A stretch of 64,000 nt of DNA from Cupriavidus pauculus (GTDB taxonomy: Bacteria; Pseudomonadota; Gammaproteobacteria; Burkholderiales; Burkholderiaceae). The notes under the pieces were generated by a model, which was not told the origin of the DNA, ran no database searches, and saw nothing but the letters and a program-made list of their open reading frames with translations. Below are positions 44,140 through 54,799 of this stretch, piece after piece. Position numbers and translations under genes: made by a program. The stretch covers positions 21,781 to 85,780 of the forward strand of contig NZ_PJRP01000022.1 in assembly GCF_002858765.1 (NCBI RefSeq), read 5' to 3'. Each line of letters starts with the position of its first letter. Within the stretch, counting starts at the first letter, position 1.

Positions 44140-45250
44140 TGTCAGGTTCGACGGCGGACTTGCCCGTCGGCTGCGGCGCGGGGCTGGCATGCTCGTGCGC
44201 CGTGGCATCGATCACACGATGCACGAACTCCAGCTTGGCCACCACCGCCGGCGACAGGGTGAACGGGTAGCCATCCGGCACGCCCAGGCTACGGTTCAGG
44301 CTGTTCAGTACGTAGGTCAGCGGAAACCAGCGCTGCATCAGGCTGCGGAAGCTGGCGTCCTCCACGGGCGTCTGGTCTGTCAGTGTCGGCTCGCGCGGGC
44401 TTTCCGGCTTGAGCACCAGCCCGCATGACACTGCCGTGTCAAGCGTATCCACCATATGCAGGTAGTGGGCCCAGGTTTCGGCCCAGTCCTCCCACGGATG
44501 CATCGACGCATAGGCGCTGACAAACGACGCCTGCCAGTCGGGCGGCGCGCCTTGGTCATAGTGCCGCTGCAGCTCCGCCGCGTAGTCGGCGCTTTCGTCG
44601 CCGAACAGTTTGCGGAACGGTTCGATGCGCCGCGTGCCGGCAACTAGCCGGTTGAAGTAGAAATGTCCCACCTCATGTCGAAAGTGCCCCAGCAGCGTGC
44701 GATAGGCTTCGCCCATCTCGGTGCGGGTGCGTTCGCGGTACGCGTCATCGGCCTCGGCGATGTTGATGGTGATGCGGCCGTTGTCGTGACCGGTCATCGC
44801 CGGATCGTGCGGCCCGGTGTCCGCCAGAAAGTCGAACTGCAGGCCCGATACGGGATCGTCGTCGCGCGAGATGACCGGCAACCCCAGCGACTGCAGCGTA
44901 TAGAGCAGGCGCCGCTTGGCGGATTCCAACCGGTACCAGTACAGGCGGTTCTCGGGCGCGTCGAGATTCGGAATGGTGTGGGTCAGCTTGCACGCCTCGC
45001 ATAGCGTGCCGGGATCGTCCGCCGGCACCATCCAGTTGCAGACGGCTTCCATCTGATAGTTGTGGCAGCGGCGGAACATGGCGCCGTGGGCGTCGGGATG
45101 CAGGCTGCGCCAGCCGCCGGCATCGTCGCCCTCGAAGGCTGCCAGCTGCGATAGCGCGGGAACGAAGCCGAGCGTGGCCTGGCAGCGTTCGCAGGCGATG
45201 TTCTCGAAGAACACCAGGTTGTCGCAGCGATTGCAGTGGAACGTCTTCAT
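44123..45250 (-). CDS. Putative zinc-binding metallopeptidase with N-terminal zinc ribbon
   Basis: A 375-aa protein. The N-terminal zinc ribbon (FHCNRCDNLVFFENIACERC) and the later HNYQMEAVCNW, CEACKLT are followed by a catalytic domain with HEVGHFYFNRL (HExxH). The family is annotated as putative zinc-binding metallopeptidase (DUF with Peptidase_Mx-like core), with no known substrate. It is cytoplasmic, having no signal peptide. The start at 45,250 is taken at MKTFHCNRC; the frame extends further upstream without family support. Confidence 0.85.
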   Translation of the reverse strand: MKTFHCNRCDNLVFFENIACERCQATLGFVPALSQLAAFEGDDAGGWRSLHPDAHGAMFRRCHNYQMEAVCNWMVPADDPGTLCEACKLTHTIPNLDAPENRLYWYRLESAKRRLLYTLQSLGLPVISRDDDPVSGLQFDFLADTGPHDPAMTGHDNGRITINIAEADDAYRERTRTEMGEAYRTLLGHFRHEVGHFYFNRLVAGTRRIEPFRKLFGDESADYAAELQRHYDQGAPPDWQASFVSAYASMHPWEDWAETWAHYLHMVDTLDTAVSCGLVLKPESPREPTLTDQTPVEDASFRSLMQRWFPLTYVLNSLNRSLGVPDGYPFTLSPAVVAKLEFVHRVIDATAHEHASPAPQPTGKSAVEPDIKPSR

Positions 45251-45362
45251 GGCGCCGGCTCCCCTTGCCGGGCAGTCGGCGCCCGGTTGCCCTGATCCTG
45301 CGCGCAATGGGGCAGGGCGGCAACCGGTGCCTGTCCTACAGGCGCCGTGCGGCGCCGCGGGG

Positions 45363-46040
45363 TCAGAAGAACGACGAGTCGTCGTCCTGGCTGCTGTCGA
45401 CGTAGTCGTCCAGCCCGTTGTCCAGGTTGCCGCCGCCGCTGTCGTCGCCGTAGAAGTTGTTCACCACGGTTTCGGAGCCCGTTGCTGGCTGCCCGCCGAA
45501 GAAGCCACCGCCGCTGCTGCCGCGATGGAACAGGTTCTCGATGCCCTGGAACAGCATGGCGCCGCCCGCCACGCCGGCAGCCGTGGTGGCGATGCTGCCG
45601 AGCGTGCCGCCTAAGCCGCCACCCAGAAAGCCTGGGCGCGCCGCCTGGGCTGGCTGTGCCGGTGCCGCCTGGTACTGGGGCGAGGGGTATTGCGGGGACT
45701 GGTACTGCGGGGACTGGTATTGCTGCGCCGGGGCAGCCTGCGTTGCGCGGCCGGCGCTGTTGCCCCAGGCGGTGTCGTTGTCCATGAAGCCGCGCCCGCC
45801 CGGGCCATTGGCAGCCTGGGCTGCCTGCAGCTGCATCTGCAGCGACTGGATCTGCGCCTGCGCCTGTTGCAGCGCGCGATCGAGCAGCATCGACCGCTGC
45901 ACCAGCAGGTAGGCGGTATCGGGCTGGTGCGCGGCCGCATCGGCAATCATTGCCGCGGCCTGGGCGTCCTTGCTGTCCACGCGCGCCTGGGTCAGTTGGC
46001 TCAGGAAGGCTTCCAGTGCTTGCACGTCTTGGGGAGTCAT
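45363..46040 (-). CDS. DUF2076 family protein
   Basis: A 225-aa protein with the DUF2076 layout: helical N-domain (MTPQDVQALEAFLSQLTQAR, then AYLLVQRSMLLDRALQQAQA), a low-complexity middle containing YQSPQ repeats, a Gly/Ala-rich hydrophobic stretch (LGSIATTAAGVAGGAMLF) and an acidic end (DDYVDSSQDDDSSFF). Described elsewhere as periplasmic ligand-binding sensor-like, but evidence is thin. The repeated triplets at 45,660-45,740 are coding, not a CRISPR. Confidence 0.88.
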   Translation of the reverse strand: MTPQDVQALEAFLSQLTQARVDSKDAQAAAMIADAAAHQPDTAYLLVQRSMLLDRALQQAQAQIQSLQMQLQAAQAANGPGGRGFMDNDTAWGNSAGRATQAAPAQQYQSPQYQSPQYPSPQYQAAPAQPAQAARPGFLGGGLGGTLGSIATTAAGVAGGAMLFQGIENLFHRGSSGGGFFGGQPATGSETVVNNFYGDDSGGGNLDNGLDDYVDSSQDDDSSFF

Positions 46041-46099
46041 GGCTTCACCTCTTTGGGGTTCGGTTGCGGTACGGCTCAAATCTAGGGCCGCAGACTTAA

Positions 46100-47146
<1,047 letters not shown>

Positions 47147-47278
47147 TCTATCCGCCGGAAAGCCCGTGGCGATCGAACGATCGTGCGCCTATACTGGCCC
47201 CTGTTGCGTTGCAGCAATGTCTGCAAGTCAGGCGGACATGGCTGTTGCAAGGTCCGAAGTCAGAGTCTGGAGAGCACG

Positions 47279-47485
47279 ATGGTTCCTTGCGAACTTTGCA
47301 AGAACCTGCTGGGTCGTCCTGGTTATGTTCCGCCTCATCCGCGCCTGGCGCGGTCCGGCGATGCGCTGCGCGCCGGCAAGCAGGTCTTTGTCTACACATG
47401 CCAGCATTGCCGGCAAAGAATTGTCCTGTCCACGCACGACGACGGTGCCGATTACTGGACGGGGCACGAACCCGGCGGGACGTAG
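47279..47485 (+). CDS. Small zinc-ribbon hypothetical protein
   Basis: A 68-aa protein with two CxxC pairs: CELCKNLLGRPGY at the N-terminus and CQHCRQRIVLS near residue 43, forming a probable zinc ribbon. The pattern is reminiscent of small zinc-binding proteins in Burkholderiaceae with no known role. GGAG lies ahead of the ATG at 47,279. Confidence 0.75.
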   Translation: MVPCELCKNLLGRPGYVPPHPRLARSGDALRAGKQVFVYTCQHCRQRIVLSTHDDGADYWTGHEPGGT

Positions 47486-47521
47486 CCCGCCAGAAGTCGC
47501 CCAATCCCACGGCCGCCGTCG

Positions 47522-49960
47522 TCAGCTGCCCAGCGCCGCCGCCATGTTTTCCACGCGCAGCGTCTGCGGTTCGGACAGCGAAATGTTGGCGGCGCGCAGC
47601 CGCTTCAGGATCTCGAACAGCAGGTCGCTCTTGGTGCCCGCGGCGATGCGCGGGCTGCCCACATAGCCCGTCACACTCAGCGTGATGCCGTTGGGCGCCA
47701 GCTGGCTGAACGTGACCGATGGCGTGGGGATGTCCAGGATGTTCTCGTTCGCACGATAGACCTCCAGCAACAGGTCGCGCACCGCTTCGGGGTCGGTGTT
47801 GAGCGGGAAGGTAAGCTGAAGCGTGGCCACCCCCTGGGTGCTGTTGCTCATCGTCACGTTGCGCACGTTCTGCGAGATCAGCTGCGAGTTCGGCACGATC
47901 ACCGTGGATCGGTCGCCAAGCTGGATCTCCGTGGCGCGCACGTTGATGCGGCGGATGTCGCCTTCCACGCCGGCCAGGCTGACCATGTCGCCCACCTTCA
48001 CCGGTCGTTCGGTCAGCAGGATCAGGCCCGACACGAAGTTCTTCACGATCTCCTGCAGGCCAAAGCCGATCCCGACGGACAGCGCGCTGACGATCCACGC
48101 CAGGTTTTCCCATTTCACGCCCAGCAGCGACAGCGTCAGCAGTACCAGCAGCACATAGCCGACATTGCTGAATAGCGTGATCAGCGATGCGCGCAGGCCG
48201 GGCTCGGAACAGAGCTTGGGCAGCAGTTCGGCGTCCAGCCAGCGGCGCACCGAGCGCAGCAGCCAGATGCCCACGGTCAACGCGATGACCGCGTTGAGAA
48301 TGCGGTCCGGCATGATGTTCATGCTGCGCAGCCGTTCGCCACCCAGCACCGTCAGCAGGCTGTTCAGCAGGTCTACCGGCGTGGTGCCGAAGCCGCCCGT
48401 CAGCAGGGCCAGCACCGCCAGCAACAGCAGCACGCTGGCGCCGATGCCGGACAAGACCGTCGACACCTGTTCCAGGTGCGAATCGCCCACCCCGAACAGC
48501 TGCTTGATGATGCGACCGCTGCGATGGCTGGCCGAGAACAGTGCCTCGCTGATGTCGCGCGTCAGCTGGGTCAGCAGGTACAGGCTGCACAGCACGATGT
48601 CGAACCAGACCAGTTCGTAGGTCAGGAAGCGCGCAAAGCTGATGTAGCCGATCAGCAGGGCGCCGAACGACACCACCACGATCAGCGTGACGGCCGCGTG
48701 GATCAGCCCGGCCAGCGTGGCGCGCTCTTCAGGCCGCTCGCCGGCAGCCACCAGTTCACTGCGCACGCGGTTGGCGCGCAACAGCGCAGCGCCGATGGTC
48801 AGTACCACCACCAGCGAGACCAGGCCCCGTCCCAGCAGCGTGACCTGCACCGTGGTATCGGCCATGCGGTTGAGTTGCTCCAGCGTACCGGCGAGCAGCA
48901 GCAGGCCGGCCAGCACCGTGGGGAACGGCCGCATCGCCAGCGCTACCGGATCGGCCAGCGCGGGCAGCCGCCAGCTGGGGTGGCGCGTGCACAGCAGGGC
49001 GCGCCCCAGGCCGGCGATCAGCGCGCTGGTCATGGTCAGCTTGGCGATCTCGTTCATCAGGTCCTGCAGCGCGGGCGATATCTCGTCGCCGCCCGTGAAG
49101 GCGGCATAGACGATGCGCACGGCCAGCGCCGTGGTGGCCACGGTGGTCAGCGCCGTGGCCAGGGCCAGGGCGCTGCGGCGCAGACGCGTTTCAGGCAGCT
49201 GGGTCAGGCAGAACCAGGCCAGCCCGCGCTCCAGCAGCCGCCGGCCCAGCGACCACACCGCCAGCGCGACGGCCAGCAGGATGATGGTCTTGCCGCGCTG
49301 CGAGGATTCCCAGGCCAGCTGGATACGCGGTCCGATGTCGTCGGTGAAATTGCCCAGCCGCTCGCGGTCTTCCTCGGACACCTTGAACAGCGGCGTCCAG
49401 AAGGTGGGGTTCAGGATACTTTCCGAGCGCAGCGCGAGCTGGTCCTTCAGGCGGCTGCGCTGCAGCTTGCCCAGCTGGTCGCGCAGGTGGGCGATGTTGT
49501 CCTTGCTGTCGGCCGCCTGCTTCAGTTCGTCGTCGAGCTGGCCCTTGCGCGCGTTGAGTTCCGACCGCTGCCTGATGACGGCGGGGGCTTCCTTGGCGGC
49601 TTCCTTCGCCTTGCTGCCGGGGCTGGCTTCGGGCGGCAGCCCGAGCAGGTCGACCTGCGCCTGCAACTGGGCGCGCTGCGGCGTCAGCGACGCGGTGAGC
49701 TTGTCGACATCGTCGTCGAGCTGCTTCAACGCGTCGTTGAGATCGCCCAGCTTGATGTTGCCGGACGCACTGGACGCCTGCTGTTTCACGCGATCCTGCT
49801 CGGACTGCAGGCGCTTCAGTTCGGAGATGGCTTCGGCGTGCGTCAGCGTGGGAATTTGCTGCACTTCCGCCTCGGAGGCGGGTTCGGCCGCGAAACCTGC
49901 GGGCACTTGGATCAGTGCCGCGATGACAAGGCTCATGATGAGCCAGGAGATTCGGCGCAT
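47522..49960 (-). CDS. Large MscS-family mechanosensitive channel
   Basis: An 812-aa inner membrane protein with a signal peptide, a periplasmic coiled coil (about residues 35-165, such as ISELKRLQSEQDRVKQQ), ten or more membrane segments and a C-terminal MscS domain. The pore-lining helix and beta-domain are clear: AWIVSALSVGIGFGLQEIVK, NFVSGLILLTERPVKVGDMV, then GDIRRINVRATEIQ. The layout is that of MscK/YbiO/YjeP-type channels, which release solutes on osmotic downshift. Its position in the same window as opgG is compatible with an osmotic-adaptation role. Confidence 0.9.
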   Translation of the reverse strand: MRRISWLIMSLVIAALIQVPAGFAAEPASEAEVQQIPTLTHAEAISELKRLQSEQDRVKQQASSASGNIKLGDLNDALKQLDDDVDKLTASLTPQRAQLQAQVDLLGLPPEASPGSKAKEAAKEAPAVIRQRSELNARKGQLDDELKQAADSKDNIAHLRDQLGKLQRSRLKDQLALRSESILNPTFWTPLFKVSEEDRERLGNFTDDIGPRIQLAWESSQRGKTIILLAVALAVWSLGRRLLERGLAWFCLTQLPETRLRRSALALATALTTVATTALAVRIVYAAFTGGDEISPALQDLMNEIAKLTMTSALIAGLGRALLCTRHPSWRLPALADPVALAMRPFPTVLAGLLLLAGTLEQLNRMADTTVQVTLLGRGLVSLVVVLTIGAALLRANRVRSELVAAGERPEERATLAGLIHAAVTLIVVVSFGALLIGYISFARFLTYELVWFDIVLCSLYLLTQLTRDISEALFSASHRSGRIIKQLFGVGDSHLEQVSTVLSGIGASVLLLLAVLALLTGGFGTTPVDLLNSLLTVLGGERLRSMNIMPDRILNAVIALTVGIWLLRSVRRWLDAELLPKLCSEPGLRASLITLFSNVGYVLLVLLTLSLLGVKWENLAWIVSALSVGIGFGLQEIVKNFVSGLILLTERPVKVGDMVSLAGVEGDIRRINVRATEIQLGDRSTVIVPNSQLISQNVRNVTMSNSTQGVATLQLTFPLNTDPEAVRDLLLEVYRANENILDIPTPSVTFSQLAPNGITLSVTGYVGSPRIAAGTKSDLLFEILKRLRAANISLSEPQTLRVENMAAALGS

Positions 49961-50103
49961 GACTTGGGGCGCGGTGGTTGACCGGCCGGGCAGTATAAAA
50001 GCCGCCTCCCGCTGGCCCGGTGTACATTACGCCTTGCACTGCACAGCTACACATGCTGTTACATAATCGCTTCTCCGAGAGACCACAAAAGGACCCCCAC
50101 GCC

Positions 50104-50508
50104 ATGACGCTTGCGATCGAACGCATTGACCACATCGTGCTCAACGTAAAGGATGTGGAGGCCAGCGTGGCCTGGTATGAGCAGGTGCTGGGCATGCATC
50201 GCGAAGACTTCGAGTCGCGCACCGGCAAGCGCGTGTCGGTCAAGTTCGGCCAGCAGAAAATCAACCTGCGCCCGGTGAACGAAGACACGGTGGCGTGGTT
50301 CACCGGCGTGCACCCTACGTCGGGCAGCGACGACCTGTGCTTCATCACGAAAATGCCCCCGAAAGAGGTGATCGCCCATTTCCTGGCGCACAAGGTGGCC
50401 GTGGAAGTGGGGCCGGTGCAGCGTACCGGCGCGCTGGGGCCGATGACGTCCGTGTACTGCCGCGATCCCGACGGCAACCTGATCGAAGTGGCGAGTTATC
50501 CGGCGTAG
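50104..50508 (+). CDS. VOC (glyoxalase/dioxygenase) superfamily protein
   Basis: A 134-aa protein with the paired beta-alpha-beta-beta-beta modules of the vicinal-oxygen-chelate fold. Likely metal ligands are His9 in RIDHIVLNV, a His/Glu near the middle (TSGSDDLCF) and Glu in GNLIEVASYP at the C-terminus. Related proteins are annotated as glyoxalase, fosfomycin-like or dioxygenase; the substrate is not predictable. Start at 50,104 after CACGCC; longer upstream starts have no family support. Confidence 0.87.
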   Translation: MTLAIERIDHIVLNVKDVEASVAWYEQVLGMHREDFESRTGKRVSVKFGQQKINLRPVNEDTVAWFTGVHPTSGSDDLCFITKMPPKEVIAHFLAHKVAVEVGPVQRTGALGPMTSVYCRDPDGNLIEVASYPA

Positions 50509-50534
50509 CCAGGCGCCTCGCACCGCTGACGCTT

Positions 50535-50574
50535 GCCCTCTCACCCAACCCCTTTCCCGCATGCGGGAGAGGGC
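50535..50574. repeat. Dispersed palindromic repeat (CCCTCTC...GAGAGGG type)
   Basis: GCCCTCTC (50,535-50,542) pairs with GAGAGGGC (50,567-50,574), and inside them TCCCGCATGCGGGA (50,555-50,568) is a perfect palindrome. It belongs to the same repeat class as 63,322-63,354 and lies in the gap after the VOC gene. Confidence 0.7.
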
Positions 50575-50601
50575 AGGCCGATCCATCTCTCATCACGCAT
50601 C

Positions 50602-50982
50602 ATGAAGTACGCCGCACCGCTCGCATCCGCACTGTTCGCCCTGTCTGCCGTCGCCTCCGCCCACGCCGCTGGCGATATCGCGTCTGGCAAGGACATCTTC
50701 ACCACGCGCTGTGCAGCGTGCCACCACGTGGGCCCGTCGGCCCGGGCGGCGTTCGGGCCGCAACTGAACGGCGTGTTCGGCCGCAAGGCCGGCGGCACCG
50801 ACGACTACCGTTATTCCGATGCGATGAAGGCATCCGCCGTGGTCTGGGATGAGCACACGCTGCGCGCGTTCCTGCAATCGCCGGCCAAAGTCGTGCCCGG
50901 TACCAAGATGCGCTTCTGGGGCATGAGCAACGCGCGCCAGCTGGACGACCTGCTGGCCTACCTGCGCACGTTCCAGCAGTAG
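50602..50982 (+). CDS. Class I cytochrome c
   Basis: A 126-aa secreted c-type cytochrome. A signal peptide (to about AHA-AG, residue 22) is followed by the heme site CAACH (37-41). GPQLNGVFGRKAG and PGTKMRFWGM supply the distal Met ligand and fit mitochondrial-type cytochrome c/c550. It acts in the periplasm as an electron carrier. The convergent LysR gene ends 20 bases away; there is no partner dehydrogenase nearby. Confidence 0.93.
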   Translation: MKYAAPLASALFALSAVASAHAAGDIASGKDIFTTRCAACHHVGPSARAAFGPQLNGVFGRKAGGTDDYRYSDAMKASAVVWDEHTLRAFLQSPAKVVPGTKMRFWGMSNARQLDDLLAYLRTFQQ

Positions 50983-51001
50983 CCGTAGCCGTCGCCGCCC
51001 G

Positions 51002-51892
51002 TCATTCCACGTGCGCTTCGAGGATATCGATCATCCGCTGCGCCAGCGGTGACAGGTAGGCCCCTGCGCGCGTGATGACGCCCACGCGGCGGCCCAGGTC
51101 CAGTGCATCGGCGCGCAAGGCAATCGGCCGCAGGCCCAGGCGCTTGCTGTTGGTCGTCGATCCGGCAATGCACAGCATCTCGGTGCCACGCACCAGGTCG
51201 AACAGCGTGGCGCTGCCGAAGTCCGTTTCCACGCGCAGCATGGGCGCGGGCAGGCCGATGCTGGCAAAGGCGCTGTCGATCTGCTGGCGGATCAGCACGT
51301 GCCCGGTCGGCAGCAGCCACTGCTGGCCCACCAGATCGGCCAGTGTCAGGTCGCGCCGGCGCTGCAGCGGATGGTTTTCGTCGGCCACCACGGCCAGGCG
51401 GTCGGTGAACAGCTCGCGCGTCGCCAGCGCCGGGTTGGCCTGGCGCGGCAGCGGGGCCACGGCCAGGTCCAGTTCGCCGGCCTGCACCTGGTCCATCAAC
51501 TCGCGTGCCACGCGCATGCTCAGGCGCAGCCGCGCCACGGGCCGTTCGCGCAGCAGTTGCTGGCAGGCGCCCAGCACCAGCGCATTGGGCATCGATGGCG
51601 AATAGCCAAGCCGCAGCAGCCCCTGTTCGCCAGTCTGGATGCCGCGCATCTCCTTGATCGCGTCGTCGTATTCCAGTCGGATGCGGCGCGCGCGCTCCAG
51701 AAATACCGTCCCGGCCTGCGTCACGCGCATGCCCAGCGTGGTGCGCTCGAACAGCGGCACGCCCAGTTGCGCCTCTACCCGCTGGATCGCCTTGGTGAGC
51801 GCCGGCTGGGTCATGCCCAGTGCCTCGGCGGCGCGGCCGATGCCGCCGTGGGCGCCCACGGCCAGCACGTAGTCCAGGTCACGTGTCTCCAT
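51002..51892 (-). CDS. LysR family transcriptional regulator
   Basis: A 296-aa regulator with the HTH ETRDLDYVLAVGAHGGIGRA then EALGMTQPALTKAIQRVEAQ and a CbbR/GbpR-type sensor domain. It is divergent from the acyl-CoA ligase operon at 52,009, with a well-formed inverted repeat between them (51,914-51,938). It probably controls the ligase/dehydrogenase/Bug genes. Confidence 0.93.
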   Translation of the reverse strand: METRDLDYVLAVGAHGGIGRAAEALGMTQPALTKAIQRVEAQLGVPLFERTTLGMRVTQAGTVFLERARRIRLEYDDAIKEMRGIQTGEQGLLRLGYSPSMPNALVLGACQQLLRERPVARLRLSMRVARELMDQVQAGELDLAVAPLPRQANPALATRELFTDRLAVVADENHPLQRRRDLTLADLVGQQWLLPTGHVLIRQQIDSAFASIGLPAPMLRVETDFGSATLFDLVRGTEMLCIAGSTTNSKRLGLRPIALRADALDLGRRVGVITRAGAYLSPLAQRMIDILEAHVE

Positions 51893-51913
51893 CGTGTCTT
51901 GTGTTCCTCATTC

Positions 51914-51938
51914 CGACTGGTTATGACTTAATTCCAGT
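51914..51938. promoter_or_regulatory. Candidate LysR operator between regulator and acyl-CoA ligase genes
   Basis: GACTGG (51,914-51,919) and CCAGTC (51,933-51,938) are perfect inverted arms separated by 13 AT-rich bases. Position (71 bases before the ligase ATG, 22 bases before the LysR ATG) and geometry suit a LysR recognition site. Confidence 0.5.
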
Positions 51939-52008
51939 CACGGCATTGTGGTGATGTCATGCATCTTACAGACTTGGGTCACAACACACATCCAGATTGG
52001 AGACAACG

Positions 52009-53562
52009 ATGACGTTCGCCTACTTCCTCCGGCGTGCGGCGCGCTACTGGGGCGACAACCCCGCCGTGCTGTACCGCGACCGCGTGCTGACCTATCGCCA
52101 GCTTGACGATCGGTCGACCCGGCTGGCCAATGCGTTGCTGGCGCTGGGCCTGCAGCAGGGCGACCGCGTGGCGATCCAGTCGCGCAACTGCCCGGAGATC
52201 ATCGAGATCGAATGTGCGCTCTACAAGGCCGGGCTGGTTAAGGCGGCGCTGAATCCGCGCTTCACGGCCAACGAGGCGTCCGACGTGGTCGAGAACTGCA
52301 CGCCGCGCGTGATGATCGCGGGGCCGGGCTACACGGGCTATTCGCGTGACACCCGTGGGTTTGGCTGCATCGAGCATTTCATTGCCCTCGCGGGTGCGGA
52401 AGGTGCCTATGGCGCCTACGAGTCGTTGATCGAACGCGGTGCCAATTCGGCAATCGACTATGTGCCACAGCCCGACGACCTCGCCGTGCTGCACTTTTCA
52501 TCCGGCTCCACTGGCAAGATCAAGGCGGCGATGCAGAGCTACGGCAACCGGCTGGCGTCGATGCGCAAGATGATCCTGACCATGGACCGCCCCGCGCGCC
52601 CCGGCGACCGGCTGGCGCTGATCGGCCCGATCACGCACGCGTCGGGCATGCTGATGCAGCCCTATCTGTTCCTGGGCGCCACGCTGGTGCTGTTCGAGAA
52701 ATTCGAGCCCGCAGGCTTCCTGGCCGATGTGGCGCGCCTGAAGCTGACGCACGTGTTCATGGTGCCCGCCATGATCAACATGCTGCTGGCCGAGCCCACG
52801 CTGGCTACGGCCGACCTGAGCAGTCTCAAGACGCTGGCCTACGGCGCCGCGCCGATGGCGCCGGCACGCATCCGCGAGGCCTGGGCGCGTATCGGGCCGG
52901 TGCTGTCGCAGGGCTACGGCGCAAGTGAATCGACTTCGGGCGTGACGCGCCTGTCCATCGCCGACCACGCGCTGGCGATCGAAAGCAAGCCCGAACGGCT
53001 GGCGTCGTGCGGCCGCGCGCTGGGCGAAACCGAGGTGCACGTGGTCAACGAACGCGGCGAGGAGGTCAGCGGCGACGAGATCGGCGAACTGGTGATTCGT
53101 GGCGCGGACGTGTTCCAGGGCTACTGGGGCGAGCCCGACCTGACGCGCGAGGTGCTGATCGACGGCTGGCTGCACACCGGCGACCTGGCGCGCGTGGATG
53201 CCGACGGCTACGTGTACCTGGTCGACCGCAAGAAAGACATGATCATCTCGGGCGGCTTCAACGTGTATCCGACCGAGGTGGAAGCCACGCTGTACCAGCA
53301 TCCCGACGTGATGGAAGCCTGCGTGATCAGCGTGCCCGACGACACCTGGGGCGAGAGTGTCAAGGCCGTAGTGGCGCTGTGGCCGGGCAGGCAGGCCAGC
53401 GCCGCCGAGCTGATCGGCCACTGCCGCGCGCGCATTGCCGACTACAAGTCGCCGCGTTCGGTGGACTTCGTCGCCGAACTGCCCAAGAACGCGAGCGGCA
53501 AGCTGGCGCGCAAGCTGGTGCGCGAGCAGTACTGGCTCGGCGCCAGCCGCCGCGTGAACTGA
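52009..53562 (+). CDS. Acyl-CoA synthetase (AMP-forming)
   Basis: A 517-aa member of the ANL adenylating superfamily that activates a carboxylic acid to its CoA ester. The P-loop-like FSSGSTGKIK is at 163-172, the adenine motif YGASEST follows near 305, HTGDLARVDADGYVYLVDRK near 400 is the hinge, and PKNASGKLARK ends with the catalytic Lys. Substrate unknown. The ATG at 52,009 follows TTGGAG. It is 18 bases upstream of an acyl-CoA dehydrogenase, with which it probably forms a degradation route. Confidence 0.92.
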   Translation: MTFAYFLRRAARYWGDNPAVLYRDRVLTYRQLDDRSTRLANALLALGLQQGDRVAIQSRNCPEIIEIECALYKAGLVKAALNPRFTANEASDVVENCTPRVMIAGPGYTGYSRDTRGFGCIEHFIALAGAEGAYGAYESLIERGANSAIDYVPQPDDLAVLHFSSGSTGKIKAAMQSYGNRLASMRKMILTMDRPARPGDRLALIGPITHASGMLMQPYLFLGATLVLFEKFEPAGFLADVARLKLTHVFMVPAMINMLLAEPTLATADLSSLKTLAYGAAPMAPARIREAWARIGPVLSQGYGASESTSGVTRLSIADHALAIESKPERLASCGRALGETEVHVVNERGEEVSGDEIGELVIRGADVFQGYWGEPDLTREVLIDGWLHTGDLARVDADGYVYLVDRKKDMIISGGFNVYPTEVEATLYQHPDVMEACVISVPDDTWGESVKAVVALWPGRQASAAELIGHCRARIADYKSPRSVDFVAELPKNASGKLARKLVREQYWLGASRRVN

Positions 53563-53580
53563 TCCACGGAGACAAGAGAC

Positions 53581-54756
53581 ATGTTCGACCATCTGACCAA
53601 TCCCGTGCTGATCGAAACGCGGGCGGCGGTGCAGCGCTTTATCGACGAGGAACTGCTGCCGCTGGAGCGCGAACTGGGCCTGGGCACCGAAGACCCGTGG
53701 CCGCGCGACGTGCTGCGCAACGTCTGGCGCCGTTCCAGCGAACTGGGGCTGTACGCGGCCTGCCTGCCTGTGGAGCTGGGCGGCAAGGGCCTCAATATCT
53801 CGGAACAGTGCGCGCTCAAGGCCGACCTCGCCGCCAGCGGCGCGGTGCTGGCCCCGCACGTGCTGGGCGACCTGGGCGGCCCGCCGCGCGTGGGCAATAT
53901 GCTCAAGTACGCCACGCCCGACCAGGTGGCGCGCTACTTCCAGCCGGTGATCCAAGGCCAGAAATCCACCTGCTTCGCGCTGACCGAGCCGCATTCGGGC
54001 TCCGACGCGCAGAGCATCCGCACCAGCGCGGTGGTGGATGGCGACGAACTGGTCATCAACGGCGAAAAGCATTACATCAGCGGCGCGCCGTTTGCGGACT
54101 TCGCCATCGTGATGTGCGTGACCGATACCACGACCACACCGCCGTCGATTACGGCCGTGCTGGTCGACCTGAACTTTCCCGGCGTGACCGTCAGCACCGA
54201 GTACGTGCCGATGTCGGGCCAGCATATCGACGCCGACATCCGCTTCGAGAACGTGCGCGTACCGCGCGCCAACATCTTCGGCGGCGAAGGGCGGGGCTTC
54301 AAGCTGGGCATGTCGCGCATCAACGTGAACCGGCTGCTCCACTGCCCGTCGATGCTGGGGCTCGCCACGCGCGCCTACCAGGCATCGGTGGCGTATGCGG
54401 GCCAGCGCCGCCAGTTTGGCGGACCGATTGCGCGCTTCCAGGCCATCCAGCACATGCTGGCCGACATGGCGGCGGCGCTGTGGGCGTGCGAGAGCATGAT
54501 CGCCCAGACCGCGTTGCTGGCCGATGCCGGCGCCGACCTGCGCATGAAGGCGGCCGCGTGCAAGCTGTTCGTGTCGGAGCGCTGCTTCGAGGTGGCGGAC
54601 AAGGCCGTGCAGATCCACGGCAATCTGGGCGTCACGCGCGGGCATCCCGTGGAGCAGACCTGGCGCAAGCTGCGCATGTTCCGCATCTTCACGGGCACCA
54701 GCGAGATCCAGCGCAATACCATTGCCAAGGCCATCCTGGACCCGGCCGGGGCCTGA
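53581..54756 (+). CDS. Acyl-CoA dehydrogenase family protein
   Basis: A 391-aa FAD enzyme expected to oxidise the acyl-CoA made by the upstream ligase. FALTEPHSGSDAQ is the FAD/substrate motif, INGEKHYISGAPFAD the next signature, RRQFGGPIARFQAIQHMLADM and QIHGNLGVTRGHPVEQTWRK the C-terminal helical motifs, ending FTGTSEIQRNTIAK. It resembles the ACAD10/11-type dehydrogenases. Operon position: 18 bases after the ligase, 44 bases before the Bug gene. Confidence 0.92.
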   Translation: MFDHLTNPVLIETRAAVQRFIDEELLPLERELGLGTEDPWPRDVLRNVWRRSSELGLYAACLPVELGGKGLNISEQCALKADLAASGAVLAPHVLGDLGGPPRVGNMLKYATPDQVARYFQPVIQGQKSTCFALTEPHSGSDAQSIRTSAVVDGDELVINGEKHYISGAPFADFAIVMCVTDTTTTPPSITAVLVDLNFPGVTVSTEYVPMSGQHIDADIRFENVRVPRANIFGGEGRGFKLGMSRINVNRLLHCPSMLGLATRAYQASVAYAGQRRQFGGPIARFQAIQHMLADMAAALWACESMIAQTALLADAGADLRMKAAACKLFVSERCFEVADKAVQIHGNLGVTRGHPVEQTWRKLRMFRIFTGTSEIQRNTIAKAILDPAGA

Positions 54757-54799
54757 TTGCGCCACACACGCGCCACATACAAAAAAGACAGGAGACACC

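Noticed and set aside
45660-45740. Short tandem triplets that resemble a CRISPR or satellite
   Set aside because: They encode the YQSPQ repeats inside the DUF2076 gene; there are no spacers and no cas genes.
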